Assembly: GCA_018302225.1 (NCBI GenBank)
Contig: JAGVZY010000013.1
Span: forward strand, 1-59,716
DNA from: Candidatus Woesearchaeota archaeon
GTDB lineage: Archaea > Nanobdellota > Nanobdellia > SCGC-AAA011-G17 > JAGVZY01
Reading direction: 5' to 3'
Length of the DNA: 59,716 nt
Positions 24,521 to 34,256 of the stretch are shown here, piece after piece. The notes beneath the pieces were generated by a model. That model made no database searches. It saw only the letters and a list, made by a program, of their open reading frames with translations, and was not told the origin of the DNA. The position numbers and the translations under genes were made by a program. Positions within the stretch are counted from its first letter, which is position 1. Each line of letters opens with the position of its first letter.

Positions 24521-25036
24521 TTATTGTATTCCTCTAAATTTATACAAATTCAAGAAAGATTTAACTTCGCCCATAAACTCATACATTTCAGTTTGAATAT
24601 CCTCTTTATAATCTTTTATTGTTTCTTTGTTAATATATTTATCATAAATTCCTCTAAAGAATTTTGTTAATGGTTTGCTTTCCCATGTATCTTCATAATC
24701 AGTTTTTAAATAAGAAGTAAACCTCATATCTATGGCTCCTTTGTTGGTTTTTCTTTTTATATTATCAACATTAACTTCAACATCAACCATCGCAATAACC
24801 ATAAATTTAATTTCAATATAAGCTTTTACATAATCATTTATTTTTTTTATACAAGTCCATGCAATTTCAAGATTTTTAGTTTCTCCAGAAATCTTTTCTA
24901 CATATTCATCTTCTATAAAATCAGAATAATTGTGTTGTTTAGCCCATCTATACATGAGTTTATATAACTCACCCATGTCAAATATGCTCTCTTGTTTAAG
25001 CTTTAAATCCTTTTGAATGCTTACTTTTTCAGCCAT
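24521..25036 (-). CDS. Conserved hypothetical protein
   Basis: 171 aa, no family recognised. Predicted mixed alpha/beta with KINDYVKAYIEIKFMVIAMVD as a central hydrophobic strand and many aromatic residues (FDMGELYKLMYRWAKQHNY near the N-terminus; YEFMGEVKSFLNLYKFRGIQ at the end). No signal peptide or clear membrane helix. Its start region (MAEKVSIQKDLKLKQ) is well formed. It leads a minus-strand group of hypothetical genes without tight overlap. Confidence 0.65.
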   Translation of the reverse strand: MAEKVSIQKDLKLKQESIFDMGELYKLMYRWAKQHNYSDFIEDEYVEKISGETKNLEIAWTCIKKINDYVKAYIEIKFMVIAMVDVEVNVDNIKRKTNKGAIDMRFTSYLKTDYEDTWESKPLTKFFRGIYDKYINKETIKDYKEDIQTEMYEFMGEVKSFLNLYKFRGIQ

Positions 25037-25115
25037 TTTAATTTAAATTCTCTAAAAACTTATTTAATTATAAAGGTTTCTATGTTTTTTAAGAACAAAT
25101 CAAAAATAAATCCGC

Positions 25116-25520
25116 TTATAAACTATTCATTTTAGCTTTAATACTTTCTAATTCAACATCAAGTTTATCTAAATGGACTGGTTTTTTACTAACTTTTGGA
25201 ATATTACTAATCTTTCTTTCAGAAACTTCAGTTTTACTCTCAGGTTTTTCAGATTTTATCTCTTTTTCATGATGATGTTTCTCTTCTTTTATCTTAAATC
25301 CTTTTATACCTGGAAGCTGTTTATCTATTAATAAATGCATCTCAGAATTAACATTGTCCAGCAAGGTTTGAAGCTCAGATTCAAGTTTCCTTTTTTCTTG
25401 TCTAAGTGATTTAATCGCATCATATCCTTTTAAAATTTTAACTGAGGAGATTGCAGACTCTAATACCGCTCTCCTCAAATTAAGAGGATTTCTTACCTTT
25501 GCGTGAACTGCTTCAACCAT
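25116..25520 (-). CDS. Coiled-coil hypothetical protein
   Basis: 134 aa. Residues 1-65 are helical (LRRAVLESAISSVKILKGYD then a Lys/Glu coiled coil); a His/Glu/Lys-rich linker with EKHHHEKEIK follows, and a short C-terminal helix (LDKLDVELESIKAKMNSL) ends it. Four nt separate it from the upstream gene at 25525-25968, so they form a two-gene unit. A scaffold-like role is plausible, but nothing specific is supported. Confidence 0.6.
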   Translation of the reverse strand: MVEAVHAKVRNPLNLRRAVLESAISSVKILKGYDAIKSLRQEKRKLESELQTLLDNVNSEMHLLIDKQLPGIKGFKIKEEKHHHEKEIKSEKPESKTEVSERKISNIPKVSKKPVHLDKLDVELESIKAKMNSL

Positions 25521-25524
25521 CTAT

Positions 25525-25968
25525 TTATGCCTCAAAAAGATTCTGATCTACATACAACAATTTTTGTTTTATTTCGCTGATGCTAGATTTCCAATCATTG
25601 AATTCTTTTTCTTCCTTTTCACGGACTTCCTCAAGTTTTTCAATTATAGTTTCAGACTGTCTTAATTTTATTTTTATTTTTTCTATAGTTTCAAGAGCAT
25701 CTCTATATTTATCTATTTTTACAAAAATTTCTTGAGCATGATCTTTTGTAAAAGTTTCGGGCTGTGAATTTGGACTTTGAAAATCAAAATCTTCATTTGA
25801 AAGTGCAGCATTTTTTATTGCAGAACTATCTTCTCTAGTTGGTTGCTCTAAAGGTTCATAACTTGGAAAGTCTGGAATGTCTAATTTATTACTTGAAGGA
25901 AATATTGGTGGTTCGAAATTTGGCTTTGATGGAAAACTCGAACTTTTCTTTTTGCTAAATAAACCCAT
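25525..25968 (-). CDS. Hypothetical protein with Ser/Pro N-terminus and coiled coil
   Basis: 147 aa from ATG 25968, chosen because GGAGGTG stands 7 nt before it; a GTG three codons upstream overlaps that site. The N-terminus MGLFSKKKSSSFPSKPNF is basic and could bind membranes or nucleic acid; residues 15-70 are Pro/Ser-rich, and 75-145 are a coiled coil. Paired with the downstream coiled-coil gene, suggesting a complex. No homologue recognised. Confidence 0.6.
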   Translation of the reverse strand: MGLFSKKKSSSFPSKPNFEPPIFPSSNKLDIPDFPSYEPLEQPTREDSSAIKNAALSNEDFDFQSPNSQPETFTKDHAQEIFVKIDKYRDALETIEKIKIKLRQSETIIEKLEEVREKEEKEFNDWKSSISEIKQKLLYVDQNLFEA

Positions 25969-26106
25969 GATAGGCACCTCCGTTGGTTAAACTAATTAAA
26001 TTTTTTAGTATTAAAATACTTTCTCATTCTTTAAAAGTGATAAAATCTATCCAATTTACCGAAATGTTTTTAAACTACTCAATCTCCAAACAAAATAGGT
26101 GTTTAA

Positions 26107-26982
26107 ATGCGTCTTTCCAACAAATTATTATCTGAATTAATTTCAAATATAGCCGGAGAAGATACTATTCTTTTAGTTAATTTAATAAAAGATAAGTCAA
26201 ATGTGAGTGAGTTTAAAATTGCAGAAAAGATGAAAATATCTGTTAATGAAGTAAGAAACAAACTCTATAAACTTCAATCTCAAAACTTAGTTTCATTTAC
26301 AAGAAAGAAAGACAAAATTAAAGGTTGGTATATTTATTATTGGTCTTTTAATTATAAACGTGCAAAAGAACTTTCAGAATCCCTTAGATTAAAAAGTTTA
26401 GAATTATTAAGAAATAGGTTAGATAGAGAAACAAAAGGAAATTTCTTTATTTGTAAAGATGAATGTATAAGATTAGAACAAGAGCAAGCAATGGAGTATG
26501 GTTTCAAATGTCCTGAGTGCGGGCAACTTCTTGAAAGAGAAGATAATTCAAGAAAAATAGAGGATATAAAAAAAGAGATTATAGAACTTGAAGCTCAAGA
26601 AGTTGAAGCAGCCAAACAAAAAAAATCATCAAAACCTCAAATTAAAAAACAAAAACAAATAAAACTGTCTAAACAAAAAGCAAAGCCTTTCCAAAAGAAA
26701 CAATACTCTAAAAAACCGTTTATTAAATCTAAATTTATCAAACAAATTCCACAAAAACTAGCTCAAAAGAAAGAACAAATAAAACCACAATCAAAACCTC
26801 AACCTAAAACTAAACAAATTCAAAAACCTTCAGAAAAAAAACCTCAACCCGAAAAAAAGCTAACAGAAAAACCTACCGAAAAGCCAGACTTAACAAAAAT
26901 AAAATCAAGGGTTTCACAGGCAAAATCAAGCTCTTTAAGAAATCTTCTAAAAACCTCAATCAAAAAGCTTTATAAGAACTAA
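26107..26982 (+). CDS. tfe: Transcription factor TFE alpha with Lys/Gln-rich tail
   Basis: 291 aa. Residues 1-100 form the winged helix of TFE (EDTILLVNLIKDKSNVSEFK and KMKISVNEVRNKLYKLQ), which stabilises the open promoter complex. A zinc ribbon follows at about 115-143 with CKDEC and CPEC; the first knuckle is CxxxC rather than the usual CxxC. The remaining 130 residues are a Lys/Gln/Pro-rich disordered tail, unusual for TFE (normally about 170-190 aa), and may contact nucleic acid. The core assignment is firm. Confidence 0.88.
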   Translation: MRLSNKLLSELISNIAGEDTILLVNLIKDKSNVSEFKIAEKMKISVNEVRNKLYKLQSQNLVSFTRKKDKIKGWYIYYWSFNYKRAKELSESLRLKSLELLRNRLDRETKGNFFICKDECIRLEQEQAMEYGFKCPECGQLLEREDNSRKIEDIKKEIIELEAQEVEAAKQKKSSKPQIKKQKQIKLSKQKAKPFQKKQYSKKPFIKSKFIKQIPQKLAQKKEQIKPQSKPQPKTKQIQKPSEKKPQPEKKLTEKPTEKPDLTKIKSRVSQAKSSSLRNLLKTSIKKLYKN

Positions 26983-27002
26983 TTTTTAATATTTTTTAAA
27001 AT

Positions 27003-27131
27003 TTAAGAAGCAATCTTTGGCTTTTTTCTATTAAAATATTCTTCAACTTCTCTTTTTCTTAGTTCCTTGTCGAATTCAGCCATATCTTCATAATCATCAA
27101 ACAAGAAATCATCGAAGTCGTCAAATTCCAT
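27003..27131 (-). CDS. Small acidic protein
   Basis: 42 aa, MEFDDFDDFLFDDYEDMAEF followed by a Lys/Arg/Glu helix ending RKKPKIAS. The strong acidic-aromatic start and basic end are non-random in an AT-rich gap between convergent TFE and the Nre promoter. No homologue recognised. It may be a small regulator or a DNA-mimic-type peptide. Confidence 0.45.
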   Translation of the reverse strand: MEFDDFDDFLFDDYEDMAEFDKELRKREVEEYFNRKKPKIAS

Positions 27132-27289
27132 TGTAATTTTTTATGTAATTGGAATTTATAAACGTTTCGATACAACCTTTATATACCCCTTTAAATTGTT
27201 TTTATAAAATTTTATTTAAAAACTGTTACTTTCTGACATTGTGACATCTATGCGTATTATTTAAATATTAAATTAACTATTTTAGTTTA
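27132..27289. other. Intergenic region before nre
   Basis: 158 nt without a gene. It contains T-rich stretches, TTATTTAAATATTAAA about 25-30 nt before the Nre ATG (a likely TATA element, near 27256-27271), and no repeats. Confidence 0.3.
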
Positions 27290-28573
27290 ATGTTTGATAA
27301 AAGATGTATAACTTGTAAAGGGGCATTAGCTTGTGGACTAGATTATTGTCCTATTTATTCTCAAAAAAGTATTTTTAAAATAAAAGATATTAATTCTGAT
27401 GAGTTTTTTGGTGCAACTCCTCCAAGTGTTTTTGTGGGAAGTAAATTAGCCTACCCAAAAATGAATGTAGGAATTTTAAATCTTCCAGAATTAGATCAAA
27501 ACGAAATTATTTCTCAAGATTGGAGTACATCAACATCATTTCTAGAGTCACCAAGAATTTGGGCTTCACAGAATATTTCTCAAGAAGGTTTATTTCAAAC
27601 AAGATCAAGTTTAGTAAATTCAAGATTTCAAACAAATGCACAAGATGCACGTTCAAATTTCTCATTAAATAAAAAATTTATAGAAATTGCACAATTAATT
27701 TCTATGTCTTCAAAACCTTTAGATACAGAAGTTCAATTAAATAAAAAAATAAAACTTTCAGTTAATTTTGATAAAGTTACTTTGCCTTCTGGACCAAAAG
27801 CAGAATTAAAAAAAATAACTTTAACAGATAATCCTAAAATTCCTACTTATGTAGATAAAGTTGTTTCAGATTCTGATTTGAAAGCAGTTGACGCAATCAA
27901 AATTTTACATTCAAAAGGGCATGAAGAATCAGATATGTCTAAATTATTATCTATAGGGACTTTAGGGTTAGCAAAAAATAGAAAGTTTGTTTCAACAAGA
28001 TGGTCTATAACCGCTGTAGACGATATAGTAGGTAAATCATTAATACATCAAGTAAAAGGTTATGAAACAATAGACAAGTATGAATTTTATTATGCTACTT
28101 TTTTTGGAAATCATTATTTTATTCTTTTAATGCCACGTATTTGGAGTTATGAACTATTTGAAGGTTTCTTACCTGGTTCTATATGGAATTTTACAGGAAA
28201 AATCGAAATCTCAACAGACTACGAATCTTATAAAGGAAGAACAACCTATGCAGAGCATTGTGTAGGTGGTTACTATGCTGCAAGGCTTCCAATATTAGAA
28301 TACTTAATACAAAGAAGAAGACAAGCAGGAGTATTAATTTTTAGAGTTGAAACTCCTGAATATAAGTATCCTATGGGTGTTTGGGTTTGTAGAGAAACTT
28401 CAAGAAAATCAATCTCTTCACCGCCTTCTATTTTTGAAGATTTAAATTCCTCTTTAAATTTCTTTAGAGATTATGTTATGAAAATACTTCACTATGATTT
28501 ACAAGATATTTTTTCTAAGAGTCTATTAATAAAAGAAACTAAAACACAGAAAAGTTTGATGAGTTATTTTTAA
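27290..28573 (+). CDS. nreA: DNA repair protein Nre with PCNA-binding tail
   Basis: 427 aa archaeal Nre family, implicated in DNA damage response with PCNA. The N-terminal zinc-like motif CITCKGALACGLDYCPIY (6-23) is followed by FFGATPPSVFVGSKLAYP, then STRWSITAVDDIVGKSL (about 236-252), all family hallmarks. The C-terminus QKSLMSYF (420-427) is a PIP box (QxxLxxYF) for the sliding clamp. A leaderless start fits the TATA-like sequence upstream. Confidence 0.92.
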   Translation: MFDKRCITCKGALACGLDYCPIYSQKSIFKIKDINSDEFFGATPPSVFVGSKLAYPKMNVGILNLPELDQNEIISQDWSTSTSFLESPRIWASQNISQEGLFQTRSSLVNSRFQTNAQDARSNFSLNKKFIEIAQLISMSSKPLDTEVQLNKKIKLSVNFDKVTLPSGPKAELKKITLTDNPKIPTYVDKVVSDSDLKAVDAIKILHSKGHEESDMSKLLSIGTLGLAKNRKFVSTRWSITAVDDIVGKSLIHQVKGYETIDKYEFYYATFFGNHYFILLMPRIWSYELFEGFLPGSIWNFTGKIEISTDYESYKGRTTYAEHCVGGYYAARLPILEYLIQRRRQAGVLIFRVETPEYKYPMGVWVCRETSRKSISSPPSIFEDLNSSLNFFRDYVMKILHYDLQDIFSKSLLIKETKTQKSLMSYF

Positions 28574-28584
28574 GAATATAATTT

Positions 28585-29262
28585 TTATTTAATTCTTCCT
28601 TCTAAAATGGCCTTGCAATAGTTATTAACTTTTCTAAAAACTTTTTTAGCTCCAGCTTCTCTAAGGGTTTTACCCCAACCTTTATATTTTTGTGGAGGTA
28701 TAATACCATAAGCTTTAACATTTGAAAGAGTATTAGCTTCTTTTAAAGGTGAAGGTCGATCATCACAAAATAAAATTTGTGGGGGCGAAAATCTTTCAAT
28801 TACTTTTTCTAAACCATCTTTTTTTCCATTACATTCATGCATACCCCAAATTTCATTAAAAAAACATCTAGCATAATTTTTTTTCAAAGTAAACTCTATT
28901 TCCTCACGTGGTGCACCACTAACAATAACCATTTCATAACGCTTGGAAAGTTTATATAAAAGTATATTTTCAATTAGCCAAGGTTCATCATTAATATATC
29001 CTGTAAAATCTCTTTTCTTTCCTAAGTATAAATCTTGAAAATGTTCCTTCACTTCATCAAATTTGATATTTATTCCTCTTTGATTAAGAATATTATAAGT
29101 TCTTTGCCAGTCATCGTTACTCTCTTTCATAGAGTCAATTAATTCTTCTTCTGAAGGATAGTTGTCACTAAAATCAAAAACTGTTTGAGAGATAGCTTTT
29201 TGATAAGATTTAGATTCATCCCTTAAAACGCCATCATTATCAAATACTAGTATAGTTCGCAT
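28585..29262 (-). CDS. HAD-superfamily phosphatase
   Basis: 225 aa. HAD motif I is FDNDGVLRDE (7-16), with a helical cap (about 20-95), motif II VIVSGAPREE (Ser114 region) and motif IV LFCDDRPSPLKEA. A lysine between motifs II and IV (KKDGLEKVIERF) completes the site. Similar to subfamily IA. Substrate unknown. It is convergent with Nre and divergent from GatB. Confidence 0.85.
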   Translation of the reverse strand: MRTILVFDNDGVLRDESKSYQKAISQTVFDFSDNYPSEEELIDSMKESNDDWQRTYNILNQRGINIKFDEVKEHFQDLYLGKKRDFTGYINDEPWLIENILLYKLSKRYEMVIVSGAPREEIEFTLKKNYARCFFNEIWGMHECNGKKDGLEKVIERFSPPQILFCDDRPSPLKEANTLSNVKAYGIIPPQKYKGWGKTLREAGAKKVFRKVNNYCKAILEGRIK

Positions 29263-29345
29263 AATTTAAAATTTAATGTTAAACTTAAAAAACTTTATAT
29301 TCTAACAAGATAAAGATTATAAATACTAAATTAATAATAACAACC

Positions 29346-30728
29346 ATGGTAAAAATAGGTCTTGAAGTTCATATACCCTTAAATAAGCTTCAAACAAAGC
29401 TTTTCTGTAGCTGTAAACTTCCAAAAATAGATTCAGAACCTAATTCTCATTGTTGCCATGTTTGTTTAGGACATCCAGGTTCAAAACCTGTTCTAAATAA
29501 AACTGCAGTTGAAAATGCTCTAAAATTAGCACTTTCATTAGGTTTTGAAATTGCAGATGAAGCAATATTCTCAAGAAAAACTTATTTTTATCCAGATATG
29601 ACTAAAAATTATCAGATCACTCAATACGAAATTCCACTAGGACAAAAAGGCTCTTTAGTTTTAGATTCAGGTAAAAAAGTAAATCTAAAAAGAATTCATC
29701 TAGAAGAGGACCCAGGAGCTTTAATTCATCCATCAGGAATGCAATCTTCTCAGTACGTTTTAATTGATTATAATAGGGCAGGAATTCCTTTAGTAGAAGT
29801 TGTTTCAGATCCAGATATGACTTCACCCGAAGAAGCAAGAGAATTCTTAAATAAATTAATACAAAGAGTAAATTATCTAAATATCTATGATTCAAAAGAT
29901 GCAACAATAAAAGCAGATGCAAATATTTCAGTAGAGGGCGGGGCAAGAATAGAAATAAAAAATATTTCAGGATTTAAAGAAATAAGTAAGGCTCTAACTT
30001 ATGAATTAGAAGTGCAAAAAAAAGAAAAATCAAAAGAGCAGCAGACAAAAGCATGGGATCCTGAACAAGAATTAACTTTTAAACTAAGAAGTAAAGAAAC
30101 AGAAGAAGATTATGGTTATATATTTGATCCAGATTTGTCAATCATAGAATTACAACCTTTAATTAAAAAAGTAGAAAAAGAAATTCCAGAATTAGCGCAT
30201 CAAAAAGTTCAGAGATATATTAAAATCTATAAAATTCCAAAAGAAGATGCAGAAACTATTGCTTCAGAATTGTTTCTAGCAGAATTATTTGAAAAAATTG
30301 CAACTAAAATAGACCCTATTCTTGCAGCTAAATGGCTTAGAAGAGAACTTTTAAGAGTTTTAAACTATAATAAAAAAGAGCTTTCAGAAATGGAAATTGA
30401 CGGGCAACATTTAATTGATTTACTTACTTTAGTAAAAGAAAAGAAAATCACAGAACAAACAGCACAAAAGATTATGGAAAAATTAATTGAAAAACCTTTT
30501 GATATTAAATCTTATGTTGAAAAAAACAAACTTGCATTAGTTTCTTCAGAAAATGAACTCGAAGTTATTTGTAAAAAAATTCTAAAAGGAAATGAGAAAG
30601 TTCTTCAAGATTATAAAAATGGAGAAGAAAAAGCATTTAACTATTTAGTTGGACAAGTAATGAAAGAAACAAGAGGAAGAGCATCACCACAAGTAGTAAA
30701 TGCTTTGATGAAAAAGCTTATAAAGTAA
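29346..30728 (+). CDS. gatB: Glu/Asp-tRNA amidotransferase subunit B
   Basis: 460 aa GatB of the GatCAB complex that converts Glu-tRNA(Gln) or Asp-tRNA(Asn). MVKIGLEVHIPLNKLQTKLF and the zinc cysteines (CSCK, CCHVC) open it; YPDMTKNYQITQYE and HLEEDPGALIH form the kinase-like active site. The YqeY-like C-terminal domain (about 310-460) ends with TRGRASPQVVNALMKKLI. Lacks the AspRS-like insert of archaeal GatE, so it is GatB proper. GatA and GatC are not in this window. Confidence 0.94.
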   Translation: MVKIGLEVHIPLNKLQTKLFCSCKLPKIDSEPNSHCCHVCLGHPGSKPVLNKTAVENALKLALSLGFEIADEAIFSRKTYFYPDMTKNYQITQYEIPLGQKGSLVLDSGKKVNLKRIHLEEDPGALIHPSGMQSSQYVLIDYNRAGIPLVEVVSDPDMTSPEEAREFLNKLIQRVNYLNIYDSKDATIKADANISVEGGARIEIKNISGFKEISKALTYELEVQKKEKSKEQQTKAWDPEQELTFKLRSKETEEDYGYIFDPDLSIIELQPLIKKVEKEIPELAHQKVQRYIKIYKIPKEDAETIASELFLAELFEKIATKIDPILAAKWLRRELLRVLNYNKKELSEMEIDGQHLIDLLTLVKEKKITEQTAQKIMEKLIEKPFDIKSYVEKNKLALVSSENELEVICKKILKGNEKVLQDYKNGEEKAFNYLVGQVMKETRGRASPQVVNALMKKLIK

Positions 30729-30746
30729 ATAACTAAATTCTAGAGA

Positions 30747-31244
30747 ATGCCTTACGCAGTAACACATATACTCACAGCATTAGTTTCAGCAGAGTTTATT
30801 AGAGACTATCTCTATAAAGATGGAATAAAACGATATCATGTTCTAATTGCAGGTATAGCTGGCTTACTTCCAGATTTAGATTTTGCTTTATTCTGGATTT
30901 TAAAACTATTTTTTAATAATAATATAAACTTAAATAGTGTTCATAGAGTTTATACTCACACATTTATGATACCTTTATTTTTAGTACTTCTTGTTTTAAT
31001 AATAAAGAAGTGGAGACTACCTTTACTTGCAATTGCATTTGGTTTTAGTGTCCATTTAGTATTAGATGCAATCTTAGCAGGTTATATTTATCCTATTTAT
31101 CCTTTTAGTGCTGTAGGTATTGGTTGGGACTTAATAAAAGATGAAAAAGTTATGGTTCAGGTATTTGCATCAATAGATTCAATACTTTTAGTATTATGGT
31201 TATTACACGAAGAATTTAAACATAAAATATCTAGTTACTTTTAA
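30747..31244 (+). CDS. Membrane-bound metal-dependent hydrolase (DUF457/YdjM-like)
   Basis: 165 aa with about four hydrophobic helices. The putative metal-binding His/Asp residues are PYAVTHILTA near the start, GLLPDLDFALFW, HRVYTHTF and VHLVLDAIL, the pattern of the YdjM/DUF457 group of inner-membrane hydrolases. It follows GatB by 18 nt and overlaps the convergent radical SAM gene by 14 nt. Function unproven for the family. Confidence 0.8.
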   Translation: MPYAVTHILTALVSAEFIRDYLYKDGIKRYHVLIAGIAGLLPDLDFALFWILKLFFNNNINLNSVHRVYTHTFMIPLFLVLLVLIIKKWRLPLLAIAFGFSVHLVLDAILAGYIYPIYPFSAVGIGWDLIKDEKVMVQVFASIDSILLVLWLLHEEFKHKISSYF

Positions 31245-32214
31245 TTAATTCGCCAATAAACAAATTGTTCTTATCTTCTACTATTTTAATTCTAACTTTA
31301 TCACCAATATTATTTGAACAGTTTCTAATAGTTATAGAAGCAGCTTTATACTTTGCAACTTTTTGATCATTCAACCACCCCTGCATAACTATCTCAACAT
31401 TTAGTTTATCACCTTTTTTAATATCTATTGGATACCTTGGCCTTTTTTCAATTCCAAACTCTTTAGGATTTAAAACTAATTTTATTTTATACTTTTGTTC
31501 AAATTCTTTTAATTTTTTATAAAAATGATACCATCTTTCTTGTTTAGCTTCTTTTACTTTTCTAGAATAAGGATATATTTCATATTTTTGTATTCCTAAT
31601 TTAATTTCATTATCCTTGCAATACTTAACAATTTCCTCTATATCTTTATCATTTACACCTGGAATTAAAACCGGTGCAATTAGAACCTCTATTTTAGTTT
31701 TTTTAAGCTCATTTATACTTTCAAGTAAGTTTTTAATATTAAATTTTAGAACTCCGGCAATATAACAAGCATTTTTTTCATCTAAACTATTTATAGACAA
31801 ATTTATTCTATTTAATCCAGCGTCATCTAATTCTTTAATTAATTTTTTATTAAGTAACTGTCCATTACTTTGCATAGATATAATTTTAACATTTTCTAAT
31901 TTTCTAATTTCTTTAATTAGTTCAATAATAGGGAGGTACATCAAAGGTTCACCAACACTATCCAAATGAACTTCAACACCTTCACCTTTGAACTCAACCA
32001 TTTTTTTAACCCAATTAAGTAAATAATCTAATTTAACTTCAAAGACAGACTTATGAAGCTTAGAATTAACTCCAGAATCAACACTGCAATAAATACAATT
32101 CAAATTACATCGTGTAGTTGCTCTAACTTGCAGTACATTAGTTCCTCTGTCAATTATACCAAAGAAAATGTTACCTATTAGAGGTACTTTTGAGTCTATA
32201 ACTATCTTTTCCAT
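31231..32214 (-). CDS. Radical SAM protein with C-terminal TRAM domain
   Basis: About 327 aa from ATG 32214 (MEKIVIDSKVPLIGNIFFG). The [4Fe-4S] motif CNLNCIYC uses C36, C40 and C43. HLDSVGEPLMYLP is the SAM-binding GEP motif. The radical barrel runs to about 255; residues about 270-327 form a TRAM-like OB domain (KGDKLNVEIV, GDKVRIKIVED), which points to an RNA substrate such as tRNA. The longer frame to 32259 would leave almost no promoter against divergent HerA, so it is not used. The modification catalysed is unknown. Confidence 0.85.
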   Translation of the reverse strand: MEKIVIDSKVPLIGNIFFGIIDRGTNVLQVRATTRCNLNCIYCSVDSGVNSKLHKSVFEVKLDYLLNWVKKMVEFKGEGVEVHLDSVGEPLMYLPIIELIKEIRKLENVKIISMQSNGQLLNKKLIKELDDAGLNRINLSINSLDEKNACYIAGVLKFNIKNLLESINELKKTKIEVLIAPVLIPGVNDKDIEEIVKYCKDNEIKLGIQKYEIYPYSRKVKEAKQERWYHFYKKLKEFEQKYKIKLVLNPKEFGIEKRPRYPIDIKKGDKLNVEIVMQGWLNDQKVAKYKAASITIRNCSNNIGDKVRIKIVEDKNNLFIGELIKSN

Positions 32215-32267
32215 TTGTTTAAAAACAAATAACAATCTTAATAAATCTTTCCAGCACAAATAAACCT

Positions 32268-34256
32268 ATGCTTTTAGGAAAAATTATAGGAAAAACCTCA
32301 ACAAACTACTTTCAATTTAAATTAGATCAAGAAGCAAAGAAATTTGACTATCTTAAAGTTGAATCTCCAGAAGGCATAGTTTTGTGTCAAATTATAGAAC
32401 TTAAAAGAGATGTTAATGAGACTATTGCAGATTGTTTGATTGTTGGTTTAAGAAAAGAAGGAAAACTATCTCCTATTAGGACACCTTTTTCTCCAGGTTT
32501 AGAAGTTAATTCAGCAGATGATGAATTTATTAAAGAAATATTGGGCTTAGAAAAAAATAATAATGGTGTTTATTTAGGTAGAATTGAAAATAGATCTTTA
32601 AATGTTTTTTTAGATATTAATAGATTACTAACTAAGCATATTTCAGTTTTAGCAAAATCAGGTTCTGGAAAATCTTACACAGTTGGAGTTATTTTAGAAG
32701 AAATAATTGACAAAAAAATACCTGTAGTTATTATAGATCCACATGGAGAATATATTGCATTAAAAAATCCTAATTTTGAAGAAAAAGAAAAATTAAAAAC
32801 TTTTAATTTAGAACCAAAGTCTTATTTAAATAATATAATTGAATATGCTCCAGACACAGAATCAAATCCAGAAGCTATTCCTTTAAAATTGTCTGTTGCA
32901 AATCTTTCTCCAACAACCTTAATTCAACTCTTACCTGCAAAACTAAATAATCAACAAATAGGAATATTATATTCTGCTTTAAAAAATATGAATAATTTTG
33001 ATATGCAAGAAATTATTCTTTCATTAGAAACAGAAGAAAGTAATGCTAAATGGGTTTTAATTAGCATATTAGAATATATAAAAAAATTAAACATTTTCTC
33101 AGATAATCCAGTATCTATGAAAGATATTGTACAGCCTAATAAGGCTTCCATAATCAATTTAAAAGGCATACCGCCAGAATTGCAAGAAGCAATAGTTTAC
33201 AAATTAGCTTATGATTTATTCGATGAAAGAAAAAAAGGAAATATCCCCCCTTTCTTATTAGTAGTTGAAGAAGCACATAATTTTATTCCAGAAAGAAATT
33301 ATAAAGAAGCAAAATCTTCAAGTATATTAAGACAAATCGCAGCAGAAGGAAGAAAGTTTGGTTTAGGTCTATGTTTAATTACTCAAAGACCTTCAAGAAT
33401 AGAAAAAAATGCGCTTTCTCAAGTTAGCACACAAATTATACTTAAAATTACAAATCCAAATGATCTAAGAGCAGTTGTTTCTTCAGTAGAAGGTATAACT
33501 AATGAATCTGCAGAAGAAATAAAAAATCTTCCAATAGGTACAGCTTTAGTCGTAGGTGCAGTTAATGTTCCAATTTTTGTAAACATAAGAACAAGAAAAT
33601 CTAAACATGGTGGAGAAGCAGTAGATATTATGGAAACTATTTCTAGTTTAGTAAATTCAACACAAGATGCAGATTTAATGCCTATAATAAAACAAAAATT
33701 ATCTTTGCAAGATATTCAAATAATAAAAGGAAATAAAGATATTAAAATAAAATTAATTCCTTGCATATTCTTAAAATGCAAATCTAAACTTCCAAGTAAA
33801 ACTCAAACTCTTTCAGATTTCAGTTTATTAATTAATTTGAATAATGGGCAAATAATAAACAATATAGAAACTGCTTCTGGATTCAAAATACCTGAAATAA
33901 ATTCACTTCCAGAAAGTCAAATGAAAATGCTCAAACTAGCCATTATACTGGGAGAATTCACCCCTTCAGAAGCCTTTGCAAAGTCAGGAATGCAATTCTC
34001 AGAAGTTTACGATATTGTTAATACTTTAGCAAACAAAGGATTTTTAATAAGAGATACAAAATTCTCACTTTCAAATTCATTAAAACCTTTGCATGATTTA
34101 TCTAAATTTGCAGTTTATGAAAAAGTAAATTTCATGAAAGTAGACAATGCAGAGAAATTAAACAAACAAGCAGAACCTGAAAAAATAAAAGCAACAATTT
34201 CGAATTTTACCAATATTTTAGATACAAAAGAATGTTATTTAATTGTTTATACCTAA
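32268..34256 (+). CDS. herA: HerA-like DNA-translocating ATPase
   Basis: 662 aa. N-terminal HAS barrel (1-100, LGKIIGKTSTNYFQFKL), Walker A AKSGSGKSYT (about 128-137), DPHGEY, Walker B PFLLVVEEAHNFIPER (about 328-343) and the sensor ITQRPSRIEKNALSQ. The translocase core ends near 460 with SKHGGEAV. The last 200 residues form an extension with a possible winged helix (EFTPSEAFAKSG). HerA hexamers normally pair with NurA and Mre11-Rad50; none is seen here, so it may be a separate HerA paralogue. Confidence 0.9.
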   Translation: MLLGKIIGKTSTNYFQFKLDQEAKKFDYLKVESPEGIVLCQIIELKRDVNETIADCLIVGLRKEGKLSPIRTPFSPGLEVNSADDEFIKEILGLEKNNNGVYLGRIENRSLNVFLDINRLLTKHISVLAKSGSGKSYTVGVILEEIIDKKIPVVIIDPHGEYIALKNPNFEEKEKLKTFNLEPKSYLNNIIEYAPDTESNPEAIPLKLSVANLSPTTLIQLLPAKLNNQQIGILYSALKNMNNFDMQEIILSLETEESNAKWVLISILEYIKKLNIFSDNPVSMKDIVQPNKASIINLKGIPPELQEAIVYKLAYDLFDERKKGNIPPFLLVVEEAHNFIPERNYKEAKSSSILRQIAAEGRKFGLGLCLITQRPSRIEKNALSQVSTQIILKITNPNDLRAVVSSVEGITNESAEEIKNLPIGTALVVGAVNVPIFVNIRTRKSKHGGEAVDIMETISSLVNSTQDADLMPIIKQKLSLQDIQIIKGNKDIKIKLIPCIFLKCKSKLPSKTQTLSDFSLLINLNNGQIINNIETASGFKIPEINSLPESQMKMLKLAIILGEFTPSEAFAKSGMQFSEVYDIVNTLANKGFLIRDTKFSLSNSLKPLHDLSKFAVYEKVNFMKVDNAEKLNKQAEPEKIKATISNFTNILDTKECYLIVYT